Shown: positions 35,985-44,519, numbered from the stretch's first letter. The stretch: DNA of 64,000 bases from Candidatus Lernaella stagnicola (GCA_030765525.1 JAVCCK010000046.1:38502-102501), one strand, 5' to 3'. Notes: generated from the letters alone by a model not told the origin. Numbers and translations: made by a program.

Positions 35985-37394
35985 TCATTTTGCTGGTTTA
36001 TTCTCATTCAATGCAATATTTCGGATTGTCCGATAAGCCGTTCCTTGTGGCTTTAAGAACAAAAGGACTTGTTCCTCACTAAATCCGAGTTCCAACAAGA
36101 ACAATATTTGGACCAGCAAATCCATTCGCCAAGCAGTAACAAGAACTTCATTGAAATTCGCTTGAATAAACCCCGAAGCTTCAGACATTCTGTGTACTAG
36201 TCTATTCCGAATTTGTAGTACTTCATTACAAAATGCTTTTTTATCTTTGAGAAAACTCTCTGAAACCACCCACGTTTTCTCGACTAACTCGAGGAGCCGC
36301 TTCCTAAAAGATTTTTCATTTGAATATTTTAGTTTCTCCATAAGCCATTTTCGGTGTTTAGCGCTCACGGAGTCGCAAATATTCTCGATTTTCTTCTTAT
36401 GCATATCTTCCGTATTTACTTCGCCGTCGCACGTCAATCTGTGAATTGCCTCCAACGATTGGCACATGTTCAGAAATTCGTTTTCCAAATGGATCGTCGG
36501 GTTGGATTTAGTCGCCAGGAATTGATTAATAACTGCTTCGAACCTCTCGTAAAATTGAAACAGCTTTTCTAGATGCTCATCTAGCGTTTTTTCGATAGCC
36601 GAAAGCGGAAAATTGACCTGAGTCGATGTAATGTCTTTCGTTTCCTCCTCATCTACGTGGAAATCGACGTGACAAAAAACAACTGCTCTATTATCGCCTT
36701 CCTCGCTGGAGCCCGCAAACATTGATGAGATATTCGTATACTCTCCGACACCAAGGGTAAGTAATAATCGAAGAGCGCCGGCATGGCGCAACGCCTCGGC
36801 AAACGAAACCTTCGCCGGATGGCGAAAACGAACAAAGCTCCGATGTTCAAAGGCCAAGAACCGTCGTTTACTCCAGGATATCTGATACTTATAGGCGGAA
36901 ACAAACTCAATCGTAATACCAGATGACAACGTGACCGCTTTTGGCTTTGGCGACGTCACGTCTATCGTAACACCGTCCACACCGTCCCGAGAAATGCGTT
37001 TTTTCGGAATACTGACCTCACTTTTTATATCATTCCAAGTGTGAAGGTGTTGGTATTTGACGGTATATTGCTCATACATGATTTCCGACTCGGCCGTTGT
37101 ATGAACACCAACTGCTATCAGTCGAGAAAAGAATCTAAGTCGATGTAGACCGCCAGAAATCGGCTGATATGATTCGAGAATTGAATCTAAAACGCTGATT
37201 CTTAACCCGGACTCGTCGAGACCATGAATTACGTCGCGCCTCCCTTCACTCTTCCACTTGGAAATTGCAGTGTTATCTCCTCGAACGAAGAACTCCCAAT
37301 TTCCGTTGCGCAAACGACGCAGCCGGCCGTGCAGGCGTACCTCTTCCTCCTCCGGTAACCACCAAAAACCCTCAAATTCTCCATTACTTTCCAC
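35985..37394 (-). CDS. apeA: ApeA-type HEPN anti-phage protein
   Basis: This protein of about 469 residues matches ApeA, a single-gene anti-phage (abortive infection) protein. The N-terminal domain starts EFEGFWWLPEEEEVRLHG, typical of the ApeA N-terminal domain, and the C-terminal third is an all-helical HEPN domain with the RNase motif R-x4-H in QIRNRLVHRM (about Arg396 and His401). HEPN toxins cleave RNA once activated by infection. GTG 37394 is chosen because GAGGG lies 5 bases upstream and it fits the promoter at 37418-37446; GTG 37406 is possible. The gene is strongly AT-rich and lies between two copies of the recD2 3' end, so it was acquired. No partner gene is present. Confidence 0.8.
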   Translation of the reverse strand: MESNGEFEGFWWLPEEEEVRLHGRLRRLRNGNWEFFVRGDNTAISKWKSEGRRDVIHGLDESGLRISVLDSILESYQPISGGLHRLRFFSRLIAVGVHTTAESEIMYEQYTVKYQHLHTWNDIKSEVSIPKKRISRDGVDGVTIDVTSPKPKAVTLSSGITIEFVSAYKYQISWSKRRFLAFEHRSFVRFRHPAKVSFAEALRHAGALRLLLTLGVGEYTNISSMFAGSSEEGDNRAVVFCHVDFHVDEEETKDITSTQVNFPLSAIEKTLDEHLEKLFQFYERFEAVINQFLATKSNPTIHLENEFLNMCQSLEAIHRLTCDGEVNTEDMHKKKIENICDSVSAKHRKWLMEKLKYSNEKSFRKRLLELVEKTWVVSESFLKDKKAFCNEVLQIRNRLVHRMSEASGFIQANFNEVLVTAWRMDLLVQILFLLELGFSEEQVLLFLKPQGTAYRTIRNIALNENKPAK

Positions 37395-37417
37395 AACCGC
37401 CCTCACAGAAAAAAGTG

Positions 37418-37446
37418 ATTATATCTATTGTTTGATGAGCGCTCAA
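37418..37446 (-). promoter_or_regulatory. Strong candidate promoter of apeA
   Basis: On the minus strand TTGAGC and a perfect TATAAT are separated by 17 bases. Transcription would start near 37411 and give a leader of about 17 bases containing the GAGGG site before GTG 37394. Confidence 0.65.
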
Positions 37447-37502
37447 CCCCATTATTGAAATACACGGTAATATGTGTTTTCTTGCGCCGTCCAATAACCG
37501 GT

Positions 37503-37640
37503 TCAGTCACCCGCGGCAAGCGGTTGGTGGTGCTGTGCGGCTCGCGCCGGGCGCTGGATATCGCGATTGCCAACCAACGCGCCGACCAGCGGCGGACATT
37601 ACTGACCACCAAGCTCGCGGATAACCGGCCTCCTGGGTAG
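37503..37640 (+). pseudogene. Displaced recD2 3' end (last 46 codons)
   Basis: The frame SVTRGKRLVVLCGS to the TAG at 37638-37640 repeats the RecD2 C-terminus, ending TLLTTKLADNRPPG where recD2 itself now ends TLLLDKLQAVRNSI. Both tails have the same length. The last 44 bases are G+C richer here than in recD2, so this is probably the original end pushed away by the insertion. It has no start and is not a gene. Confidence 0.88.
37512..37596 (+). repeat. 85-bp direct repeat, right copy
   Basis: This is the partner of 35771-35855 at an offset of 1741 bases. Together they bracket the apeA gene. Confidence 0.96.
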
Positions 37641-37846
37641 GAAAACCGCCCGATTCCCCTTGTCATTGTCCAATATGTGTTCATAACTAGCCAATGGCGC
37701 TCATCGGGCGGCGGGTGTCTTCACGCCGCGGTCGCGCCGCGCTCCACGAGCCGTTTCGGCATGGCGGTCAAGGCCCGAAAACAGGTCGCAAATGAGCCTC
37801 AAAATCAACACGTTGGGGATTTTTTTTGCCGGGTCCGAAAAACACC

Positions 37847-37874
37847 TTGACATCAATCGGACGATGTCGATAAT
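37847..37874 (+). promoter_or_regulatory. Candidate promoter of the beta-barrel gene at 37922
   Basis: A perfect TTGACA is followed after 16 bases by GATAAT, about 48 bases before the start codon. Confidence 0.5.
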
Positions 37875-37921
37875 GATCCAAAGTGCAATATGTAGTGGTC
37901 ATCACCCTTTAGAATATCAAG

Positions 37922-38602
37922 ATGTTGAACAAAAGAGCCTTTCTTGCATTGGTCGTTATGGCGGTGATCGTCCTTTGGGCGGGGCCTGCTTTGGCATTGG
38001 GACTCGGCGGGTTGAGTTACAATATCGGCCCCTCATTCTCGATCGGAGCGGGCATCGGCTGGACGATGCGCGACGTGCACGTCATCGAAGACGACGACAT
38101 CACGGACGAAATGACATCGGGACGCTTCGTGCTCAAGGGCAACGTCGCCCCGGTGCGGTACGTGGATGTCTACGGCCTGTTCGGGGCGAGCGACCTGCAG
38201 CTTGACGACGGTGATTTCGAAGGCACGCTGGGCATGTTGTGGGGCGTCGGGCTACGGCCGCAGCTTTTCCCGCTTACTTGGGACAGCCCGCTGAACATCA
38301 CGCTCGACGCACAGTATTTCGAGATCGCAACCCGAGACGATACCGCTCAAGCCCGCCTGAACGAATTGCAGGCGAGCCTGGTTTTCGCATACGTGATGCG
38401 GTCGCTGACGCCCTACGGTGGCATCAAGTACGACCACATGATCACCCACTTTGACGATTCGAACGACGATATCACCGGCGACTTGGAATGGGGCATGTTT
38501 ATCGGGTGCGATTATTTCGTCACGCAGAACGTGTTTTTCACCGTCGAGCTATCCATCTTCGCCGAGACGTCGTTTTTCCTGTCCACCGGCTATAAATACT
38601 GA
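37922..38602 (+). CDS. Small outer-membrane beta-barrel protein
   Basis: This 226-residue protein has a signal peptide (ends GPALALG, about residue 26) and alternating hydrophobic strands compatible with an 8- to 10-stranded barrel: [42 protein letters not shown], ending in the aromatic STGYKY. Function is unknown; such barrels are often surface-exposed porin-like or adhesin-like proteins. The ribosome-binding site is weak (ATCAAG). The transaldolase gene follows after 14 bases, so both may share the promoter at 37847. Confidence 0.75.
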   Translation: MLNKRAFLALVVMAVIVLWAGPALALGLGGLSYNIGPSFSIGAGIGWTMRDVHVIEDDDITDEMTSGRFVLKGNVAPVRYVDVYGLFGASDLQLDDGDFEGTLGMLWGVGLRPQLFPLTWDSPLNITLDAQYFEIATRDDTAQARLNELQASLVFAYVMRSLTPYGGIKYDHMITHFDDSNDDITGDLEWGMFIGCDYFVTQNVFFTVELSIFAETSFFLSTGYKY

Positions 38603-38616
38603 GAGGCACGCAGCCG

Positions 38617-39264
38617 ATGAAATTCTTTTTGGACACCGCCGACATCGAGGAAATCCGGCAAGGCATCGCCATGGGGTTGGTCGATGGCGTAACGACTAAT
38701 CCATCGCTGGCGGCCAAAACCGGCAAGACCTTCGACGAGGTCGCCAAGGAAATATGCGCCCTGGTCAAAGGGCCGGTGAGTTTGGAAGTGATCAGCTCCG
38801 ATTTCGAGGGCATGATCGCCGAAGCGCGCGAACTGATCAAATACGGCGACCAGGTCGTCGTGAAAATACCCATGACCGCCGAGGGCATGAAGGCGGTTTC
38901 CGCGTTGAAAAAGGAGGGCATCCGAACCAACGTGACGCTCGTGTTCTCATCGATGCAGGCATTGATGGCCGCCAAAGCCGGCGCCGCCTACGTAAGCCCC
39001 TTTGTGGGCCGCTTGGACGACATCAGCTCGGCGGGCATGAGTTTGATCGAAACAATCAAGGTGATATTCGATAATTACGGATTCGACACCGAGATATTGG
39101 TCGCCAGCGTCCGCAGCCCCATGCACGTGGTGGAATCCGCGGTGATGGGCGCCGATGTGGCGACGATACCATTCAAGGTGTTACAACAAATGTTCACCCA
39201 CCCTCTCACCGACATTGGGATTGAGCGGTTCGAAGCGGACTATGCAAAAATCCCTAAACGGTGA
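38617..39264 (+). CDS. tal: Transaldolase / fructose-6-phosphate aldolase (TalC type)
   Basis: This 215-residue protein belongs to the short transaldolase subfamily (TalC/FSA) of the pentose phosphate pathway. It starts with the family sequence [16 protein letters not shown] and GVTTNPSL, and carries the Schiff-base Lys in [10 protein letters not shown] (Lys about 86), [21 protein letters not shown] and ASVRSPMHV. Whether it acts as transaldolase or as fructose-6-phosphate aldolase rests on one active-site position I cannot settle by eye; transaldolase is commoner in this subfamily. A clear terminator follows at 39293. Confidence 0.93.
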   Translation: MKFFLDTADIEEIRQGIAMGLVDGVTTNPSLAAKTGKTFDEVAKEICALVKGPVSLEVISSDFEGMIAEARELIKYGDQVVVKIPMTAEGMKAVSALKKEGIRTNVTLVFSSMQALMAAKAGAAYVSPFVGRLDDISSAGMSLIETIKVIFDNYGFDTEILVASVRSPMHVVESAVMGADVATIPFKVLQQMFTHPLTDIGIERFEADYAKIPKR

Positions 39265-39292
39265 CGGATACGCCTGACCATCATCCTAATCC

Positions 39293-39338
39293 GGGCCGTG
39301 ATCCTTCCCCCCCAAAACCCCGTCACGGCCCACTTTTT
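39293..39338 (+). terminator. Rho-independent terminator after the transaldolase
   Basis: GGGCCGTGA and TCACGGCCC form a 9-bp stem around a 21-base loop, followed by ACTTTTTTAC. Confidence 0.82.
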
Positions 39339-39427
39339 TACCCTTTTTCCGGTAGCTCCCGCGACGCTTGCAGTCTATATTTAACCCACATCGGTACCGG
39401 CAGGTTATTCATCCTCGGAGAAGCGGT

Positions 39428-39778
39428 ATGAATGAAATCGAGCATCGGCCATGGGGCAGTTTCGAAGTACTGCTCGACGAGCCGGATTATAAAACCAAGC
39501 GCATCGTGGTGTCGCCCGGCGGGCGGCTCAGCCTTCAATATCATCATCGCCGCCAAGAGCATTGGTTCGTGGTAGCCGGCACAGGCGACGTAACCCGCGG
39601 CGACGATCTACTGCCCGTGCAAGCCGGGGTCGCGGTGGATATTCCCGTCAAGATTCCCCATCGTATCGCCAACACCGGCGCGGAACCCCTGGTGTTCATT
39701 GAAGTGCAGACCGGCGAATATTTCGGCGAGGATGATATCGTGCGGTTGGAAGACGACTACGGCCGCGAAACCGAATGA
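39428..39778 (+). CDS. Cupin, mannose-6-phosphate isomerase type II-like
   Basis: This 116-residue single-domain cupin matches the C-terminal isomerase domain of type II phosphomannose isomerases: HRPWGSFEVLLDEPDYKTKR, the metal-binding SLQYHHRRQEHWFVVAGTG and ETGEYFGEDDIVRLEDDYGR. It probably interconverts mannose-6-phosphate and fructose-6-phosphate, the latter also being a transaldolase product. ATG 39428 with GGAG 8 bases upstream is preferred to the upstream in-frame ATG. The next gene follows after 10 bases. Confidence 0.88.
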   Translation: MNEIEHRPWGSFEVLLDEPDYKTKRIVVSPGGRLSLQYHHRRQEHWFVVAGTGDVTRGDDLLPVQAGVAVDIPVKIPHRIANTGAEPLVFIEVQTGEYFGEDDIVRLEDDYGRETE

Positions 39779-39788
39779 GGAGACTCAG

Positions 39789-40139
39789 GTGAAAAAAGTG
39801 GCGCTTTTCGCATTCAACGGCGACCCGATGTGCTTCATTCACGTGTTGCTGCACGCCTTCGACATGCACTCGAAGGATTACGAGGTGCAAATCGTCATCG
39901 AAGGCTCCGCGTGTAAGTTGGTCAAGGATTACCCCGAGAATCCCGACCATCCCAACGCTAAGCTGTTCCGGCGGGCGAAAGAAGAAGGCCTGATCGGCGG
40001 CGTGTGCAAAGCCTGCGCGAGCAAGGTCGGCGCATTGGAAGCAGCGATAGAACAGGAATTGCACCTGTACGACGACATGATGGGCCACCCCAGCATCACC
40101 GCGTTCCTGGAAAAGGGATACGCCGTGTTCACATTCTGA
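39789..40139 (+). CDS. DsrE-family cytosolic protein
   Basis: This 116-residue protein resembles the DsrE/YchN fold: KVALFAFNGDPMCFIHVLLH at the start and GGVCKACASKVGA in the middle, with two conserved Cys. Relatives transfer sulfur or act in redox relay, but the partners of a true tus/dsr pathway are not here, so the role is open. The start is GTG 39789, with GAGGAG 6-7 bases upstream overlapping the stop of the cupin gene. It is tightly packed with its neighbours as part of a small operon. Confidence 0.75.
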   Translation: MKKVALFAFNGDPMCFIHVLLHAFDMHSKDYEVQIVIEGSACKLVKDYPENPDHPNAKLFRRAKEEGLIGGVCKACASKVGALEAAIEQELHLYDDMMGHPSITAFLEKGYAVFTF

Positions 40140-40146
40140 TCGCGCC

Positions 40147-40680
40147 ATGACCGACCCGCACGAGAACGTGTTCGAAGTCCGACCCATCGGCTACGTGCGC
40201 AGCGAGCATCGCGAACCGGTGGGCGTGCCGATCAACGCCGCGTTCGCCAAGGGCGTCACGGCGCGCATCGAGATCCTGCCCGAGTACGCGCCGGGCCTGC
40301 AAGATATCGAGGGCTTTTCGCACCTGCACCTGCTTGTGTTTCTGCACCGGTCCGAGGGCTACCGCTTGATCACCACACCCTTTGCCGACGACCAACTCCG
40401 CGGCCTTTTTACGACACGCAGCCCGCGTCGCCCCAACCCCATCGGGCTTTCGGTTGTGCGCTTGATAAAAGTCGAAGGCAACATTTTGCACGTGGAGGAA
40501 ATCGATTTCATCGACGGCACACCGGTGCTCGATATCAAACCCTTCCACCCGCAGGCCGACCACCGCACCCAGGACGTGCGCGTCGGCTGGATGACCGACA
40601 AATTCGCCGTCGACAAAAAAACCGGCGAGGTAATCTACCGCGACGAGCTGGTGCCGCGCCAATCGCGCAAAAAAAACTAG
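40147..40680 (+). CDS. TrmO/TsaA-like SAM-dependent tRNA methyltransferase
   Basis: This 177-residue protein belongs to the TsaA/YaeB (TrmO) family, which N6-methylates t6A37 in some tRNAs using a single-sheet beta-barrel fold. Family motifs are IGYVRSEHREPVGVP at the start, the signature GLFTTRSPRRPNPIGLSVVRL (about 95-115) and DGTPVLDIKPFHPQAD. It lacks the longer C-terminal domain of E. coli TrmO, like many archaeal and deltaproteobacterial relatives, so the exact substrate may differ. It starts 7 bases after the DsrE-like gene. Confidence 0.85.
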   Translation: MTDPHENVFEVRPIGYVRSEHREPVGVPINAAFAKGVTARIEILPEYAPGLQDIEGFSHLHLLVFLHRSEGYRLITTPFADDQLRGLFTTRSPRRPNPIGLSVVRLIKVEGNILHVEEIDFIDGTPVLDIKPFHPQADHRTQDVRVGWMTDKFAVDKKTGEVIYRDELVPRQSRKKN

Positions 40681-40759
40681 CCGATTACGCGCGTGTGGCG
40701 CTCGCTAAATCCTCAACCCCGTGTTAAATTCTGCGCGAACTGAAACAGAGAGTCACAAC

Positions 40760-42481
40760 ATGCGCATTCGACAAACCCTCGACCAGGAACTCAACGCGGC
40801 GCTCGGTGAAGCGCTCGGCTCCCCCGCGCCGGCCATCGTGCGCGAGGCCAAGGATCCGAAATTCGGCGACTACCAAGCCAACGGCGTCATGGGCGCGGCT
40901 AAGCAGGCGGGGCTAAACCCCCGGGAATTGGCGGCCCGCGTGGTCGAAGCCGCCGACCTGGACGAGTGGTGCGCGCCGCCGGAAATCGCCGGGCCGGGTT
41001 TTATCAACCTCCGGCTGACCGACGGCTTTCTCGGCAAGCGTATTACCGCCATGGCCTGCGATGAGCATTTGGACGTGGGCGCGGTCGAGCAGCCACGCAC
41101 GGTTGTCGTCGATTTCTCCAGCCCCAATGTCGCCAAGCCGCTGCACGTGGGCCACCTGCGCAGCACGATTCTGGGCGATGCCCTGGTGCGCGTGCTCAAG
41201 TTTCTGGGTCACAACGCCATCGGCGACAACCACGTGGGCGATTGGGGCACGCAGTTCGGCATGCTCATTTACGGCTTTCGCCGTTGGGGCGACGAGCAGG
41301 CGCTGCAAACCGATCCGACCAACGAACTCGAGCGCGTCTACAAGCTGGCGAACGACGCGGGGAAAAGCGACGAGACGGTCGCTCAAGACGCGCGTCAGGA
41401 ATTGGCGAAGCTGCAAGCCGGTGATGAGGATAACAAAGCGTTGTGGGACCACTTCGTCGCCGCCAGCCGGATCGAAGTCGACAAAGTCTACGCGCGGCTT
41501 GGCGTGGCCTTCGACGAGTGGCGGGGCGAAAGCGCCTACCACAACAACCTGGGCTCGCTGGTCAACGACCTGCTGGCCAAGGGCCTGGCCCGCGAGGACG
41601 AGGGCGCGGTGCTGATCTACTTCGACGAAGACGCCGATCCGCAACTGGGCGACAAGCCCTTCATGATCCGCAAGTCGGACGGCGCGTTCAATTACGCCAC
41701 GACCGATTTGGCGACCATCGCCTACCGCGACCAGGCGCACGACGCCGACGAGATCGTGTACGTGGTCGATAAGCGGCAGAACCTCCATTTTCAGCAACTC
41801 TTCGCGGCGGCGCGCGCGCTTGGTTACGACCAACGTTTCGTGCACGTGGGCTTCGGCACGATCCTGGGGCCCGACGGGCGGCCGATCAAAACGCGCGAGG
41901 GCGGCACCGTTCGCCTGGCCGATTTGCTTTCAGAAGCCGTGACGCGCGCGGCGGCGATCATCGCGGAGAAAAACCCCGACCTCTCCGAAGCCGAACGCCG
42001 CAACGTGGCCGAGGCGGTGGGCGTCGGGGCCGTCAAGTACGCCGACCTTTCCCAAAACCGCAACAGCGACTACCGCTTCGATTGGGATAAGCTGCTGGCT
42101 TTCGAGGGCAACACGGCGCCCTACCTGCAATACGTGCATGCGCGGATTCGCTCGATCTTTCGCAAGTACGGCGCGCCCGATTGGCGGCTGCCCGCCAACA
42201 CGCTGGTGACGATCCAGCACCCGGCCGAGCGCGGCCTGGCGTTATCGGTGGCGCGATTCGCCGATGTCGTCCATGACGTGCCGGATGACTATTACCCGCA
42301 CCTGCTGACCGACCACTTGTTCACGCTGTCGCAAACCTTCAACGTGTTCTATCGTGATTGCCCCGTGCTGAGCTCTACGGGCGACACGTTGATTTCGCGC
42401 CTCGCCCTGTGCGACGTGACCGCGCGGCAACTCAACCTAGGCCTGCATCTGCTGGGCATCGACGCTCCCGAGCGCATGTAG
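40760..42481 (+). CDS. argS: Arginyl-tRNA synthetase
   Basis: This 573-residue class I synthetase charges tRNA-Arg. It has the N-terminal additional domain (about 1-110), the HIGH region in SSPNVAKPLHVGHLRSTILG, the Rossmann core with DNHVGDWGTQFGMLIYGF, the KMSKS-equivalent loop GRPIKTREGGTVRLADLL, and the C-terminal DALR anticodon-binding domain ending in the usual short helix (GIDAPERM). ATG 40760 follows GAGAG; an upstream ATG at 40721 is not needed. Length is standard. Confidence 0.97.
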   Translation: MRIRQTLDQELNAALGEALGSPAPAIVREAKDPKFGDYQANGVMGAAKQAGLNPRELAARVVEAADLDEWCAPPEIAGPGFINLRLTDGFLGKRITAMACDEHLDVGAVEQPRTVVVDFSSPNVAKPLHVGHLRSTILGDALVRVLKFLGHNAIGDNHVGDWGTQFGMLIYGFRRWGDEQALQTDPTNELERVYKLANDAGKSDETVAQDARQELAKLQAGDEDNKALWDHFVAASRIEVDKVYARLGVAFDEWRGESAYHNNLGSLVNDLLAKGLAREDEGAVLIYFDEDADPQLGDKPFMIRKSDGAFNYATTDLATIAYRDQAHDADEIVYVVDKRQNLHFQQLFAAARALGYDQRFVHVGFGTILGPDGRPIKTREGGTVRLADLLSEAVTRAAAIIAEKNPDLSEAERRNVAEAVGVGAVKYADLSQNRNSDYRFDWDKLLAFEGNTAPYLQYVHARIRSIFRKYGAPDWRLPANTLVTIQHPAERGLALSVARFADVVHDVPDDYYPHLLTDHLFTLSQTFNVFYRDCPVLSSTGDTLISRLALCDVTARQLNLGLHLLGIDAPERM

Positions 42482-42538
42482 CGCCGCCGCGGCGAGACCG
42501 CTACAATAAAACAGAATTCCATCTGCCAAGGAGTTGCC

Positions 42539-43876
42539 ATGAAGGCGCATGTCGCTCTTGTCTTCGCACTTTTGCTAATGGCCGCAACCTTCGCCCAAGC
42601 TGCCACCGAAGAACCCCTGCCGGCGGACTTAACCCTGCGCGAAGTCGCCCACAGTCGCGGCGTGCGCGGCGGTGATCTGGCCGAGGCGCTCGGCTTGCCG
42701 CGCGACATCAGCAAAGAGATGCCGCTGGTCGAGCTGAATATCACCCGGCCGCAGTTGGACGAAGCCCTGCAAAAGCTCGCCGGACCCGGGAAGGAACTGC
42801 CCGCGCCGGGCGCGAAGAAGTTCACACCGGAGAGCACGATCCGCGATATCGCCATGGCATACGATTTAAACGGCAAGGCGCTGGCCCACGACTTCGGCCT
42901 CGCGGTGGGGGTCGACAAGGATACGCCGGTCGCGCAGTTCGGCGTGACGCAAGAGACGATCGACGAGGCGATTACGCACAATCTGTCGCATGAAGAAACG
43001 CCACTGCAAAACCTGAAATACCCGCTGTACGCCGTCATGACCCTCTTTGCGCTGGCCTGGCTGGTGCGTTTCGGCCTCGGCAAGAATCCGAAAAGGCGCA
43101 AAGACTACTACCCGCAAAGCGTGTACATCGGCGTGTTGCTGTTTTCCGTGATCGTGCTCGGCTTCGTGCTGGGCAAAAGCCCGAACCCCATGGAAGGCGC
43201 GGTGAAAGTCTTCAAATCGACCGTCGGGCTTTACGACGCGGTGCTGCCCAAACTTCTGGCGCTCGTGTTTTTCTTGTTGCTGGCCGTGGTGGCGAACAAG
43301 GCGATTTGCGGTTGGGTCTGTCCCTTCGGCGCGTTGCAGGAATTGGTTTACATGATCCCCGGCTTCAAAAAAGTGAAAAAAGCCAAGCTGCCGCTGTGGG
43401 TGAGCAACTCCGTGCGGGCGCTGCTGTTCGCGGTGTTCCTTCTCGGGCTGTACGGAGCCATCGCGCCCAAGGGCTTCGTGTGGTATCACTACGTCAATCC
43501 CTTCAACCTCTTCAACTTCGATTTCTTCCCGTGGACGCTGGGCGCGTCGGTGGCAGTGTATCTACTTGTCAGCCTTTTCTTCTACCGCCCCTTCTGCCGT
43601 TTCATTTGTCCCTTCGGCTTTCTATCGTGGTTCGTGGAATGCCTCAGCCTGACGCGCATTCGCATCGATTTCGACCGCTGCATCGACTGCGGGGCTTGCG
43701 CGAAAGCCTGTCCCCTCACCGCGGCGGGTGACCGCCTGGCAAAAAAATCTTTGCCCGCGGATTGCTTCTCGTGCATGCGCTGCCTGCGCGTTTGCCCGAC
43801 CGACGCCATTCACTTCCGCCCCGCGTGGGGGCCGCCGTCGCCGCCGGAAAAGGACGCGGAGCAAGCGCCGTCTTGA
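42539..43876 (+). CDS. NapH/NosR-type membrane ferredoxin protein with duplicated N-terminal domain
   Basis: This 445-residue protein has a signal peptide, two tandem periplasmic repeats of about 55 residues (LTLREVAHSRGVRGGDLAEA and STIRDIAMAYDLNGKALAHD units, each followed by a similar strand-helix), then about five membrane helices with the paired CGWVCPFGALQE and CRFICPFGFLSW motifs, and a cytoplasmic 2[4Fe-4S] ferredoxin domain (CIDCGACAKACP, CFSCMRCLRVCP). The membrane core is shared with NapH, NosR and CcoG, which move electrons between quinols and periplasmic reductases. No reductase gene is adjacent, so the acceptor is unknown. AAGGAG precedes ATG 42539. Confidence 0.85.
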   Translation: MKAHVALVFALLLMAATFAQAATEEPLPADLTLREVAHSRGVRGGDLAEALGLPRDISKEMPLVELNITRPQLDEALQKLAGPGKELPAPGAKKFTPESTIRDIAMAYDLNGKALAHDFGLAVGVDKDTPVAQFGVTQETIDEAITHNLSHEETPLQNLKYPLYAVMTLFALAWLVRFGLGKNPKRRKDYYPQSVYIGVLLFSVIVLGFVLGKSPNPMEGAVKVFKSTVGLYDAVLPKLLALVFFLLLAVVANKAICGWVCPFGALQELVYMIPGFKKVKKAKLPLWVSNSVRALLFAVFLLGLYGAIAPKGFVWYHYVNPFNLFNFDFFPWTLGASVAVYLLVSLFFYRPFCRFICPFGFLSWFVECLSLTRIRIDFDRCIDCGACAKACPLTAAGDRLAKKSLPADCFSCMRCLRVCPTDAIHFRPAWGPPSPPEKDAEQAPS

Positions 43877-43914
43877 CGCTGCGGTGCGGCTTACATATTT
43901 TCAGTGAGCCTTCA

Positions 43915-43996
43915 GCGAGTGTGGCGGAACTGGCAGACGCGCTGGACTTAGGATCCAGTGTCTTCGGACATGGGGGTTCGAATCCCCCCGCTCGCA
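43915..43996 (+). tRNA. tRNA-Leu (anticodon UAG)
   Basis: The acceptor strands GCGAGTG and CGCTCGC pair (one G-U), the anticodon arm is CTGGA-CTTAGGA-TCCAG with UAG at positions 34-36, the long variable arm TGTC-TTCG-GACA marks a class II tRNA, and the T arm is GGGGG-TTCGAAT-CCCCC. The discriminator is A and CCA is not encoded. The next start codon is only 4 bases away. Confidence 0.96.
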
Positions 43997-44000
43997 ATTT

Positions 44001-44519
44001 ATGAAACGTTGCTACGCCATAGGGGTGCTGATCCTGTTTCTTGTCGGCTGCGCGTCAAGCCACGGCATCGGTTTGACGCTCCTGGACGCGCGAAGCGGCG
44101 AGCAGCCGATGGTGGTCGACCACGAGGGACCGGCGGCCGTGACACGCGATGCAGAGTTGCGCTTGACACTCTTGCCCGGCCGGTCGGCGTTGCTGCTCAC
44201 GGTGCAGGCGGTCGGCGAATCCGAAATATGGATCGATTGGGACGCCTGCCGCTTCGTGTGGCCCGACGGTCACGCCGAGGCTGTGCTGGGTAGCGCGCCG
44301 GGCCTGGGCGCGGGAGATGTCGGCTTGCGTACGCCGACACGTTTGCGGCGCGGGGTGCCGCATGCGTTGGTGCTCACGCCGCAAAGCCGGGCGGGACGGC
44401 GGTTGGTGGATCGTTCCGCCGGGCCGCCGTCGCCGGATGCCGTCTATCAGTTGGAGCTTGCCCTGCGCGTGGGCGACCGCGAGCGCCGTTACACGTTGCG
44501 CTTTACTCTTTCTTCTTGA
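44001..44519 (+). CDS. Small lipoprotein directly downstream of tRNA-Leu
   Basis: This 172-residue lipoprotein has a signal and lipobox (FLVGC, Cys17), then a beta-rich domain (LRLTLLPGRSALLLTVQAV, IWIDWDACRFVWPDG). I do not recognise a family. ATG 44001 lies 4 bases after the tRNA discriminator and has no ribosome-binding site, so the message may be leaderless after tRNA 3' processing. Its 3' end overlaps the convergent wHTH gene by 17 bases. Confidence 0.7.
   Translation: MKRCYAIGVLILFLVGCASSHGIGLTLLDARSGEQPMVVDHEGPAAVTRDAELRLTLLPGRSALLLTVQAVGESEIWIDWDACRFVWPDGHAEAVLGSAPGLGAGDVGLRTPTRLRRGVPHALVLTPQSRAGRRLVDRSAGPPSPDAVYQLELALRVGDRERRYTLRFTLSS

Larger units (their letters stand above)
37407..37921. 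other. Right flank of the apeA island
   Basis: This region of about 515 bases holds the apeA promoter, the displaced recD2 3' end, an inverted repeat (37646-37654 with 37703-37711) and the promoter of the next gene. G+C rises sharply within the recD2 remnant. I see no integrase, transposase or tRNA in it. Confidence 0.6.

Noticed and set aside
35900-37500. Transposon or integrase-bearing element around apeA
   Set aside because: No transposase, integrase or terminal inverted repeats are visible; only the recD2-end direct repeats support insertion.
37646-37711. Terminator or attachment-site stem
   Set aside because: The 9-bp inverted repeat has a loop of about 48 bases and no T tract; it may be chance.
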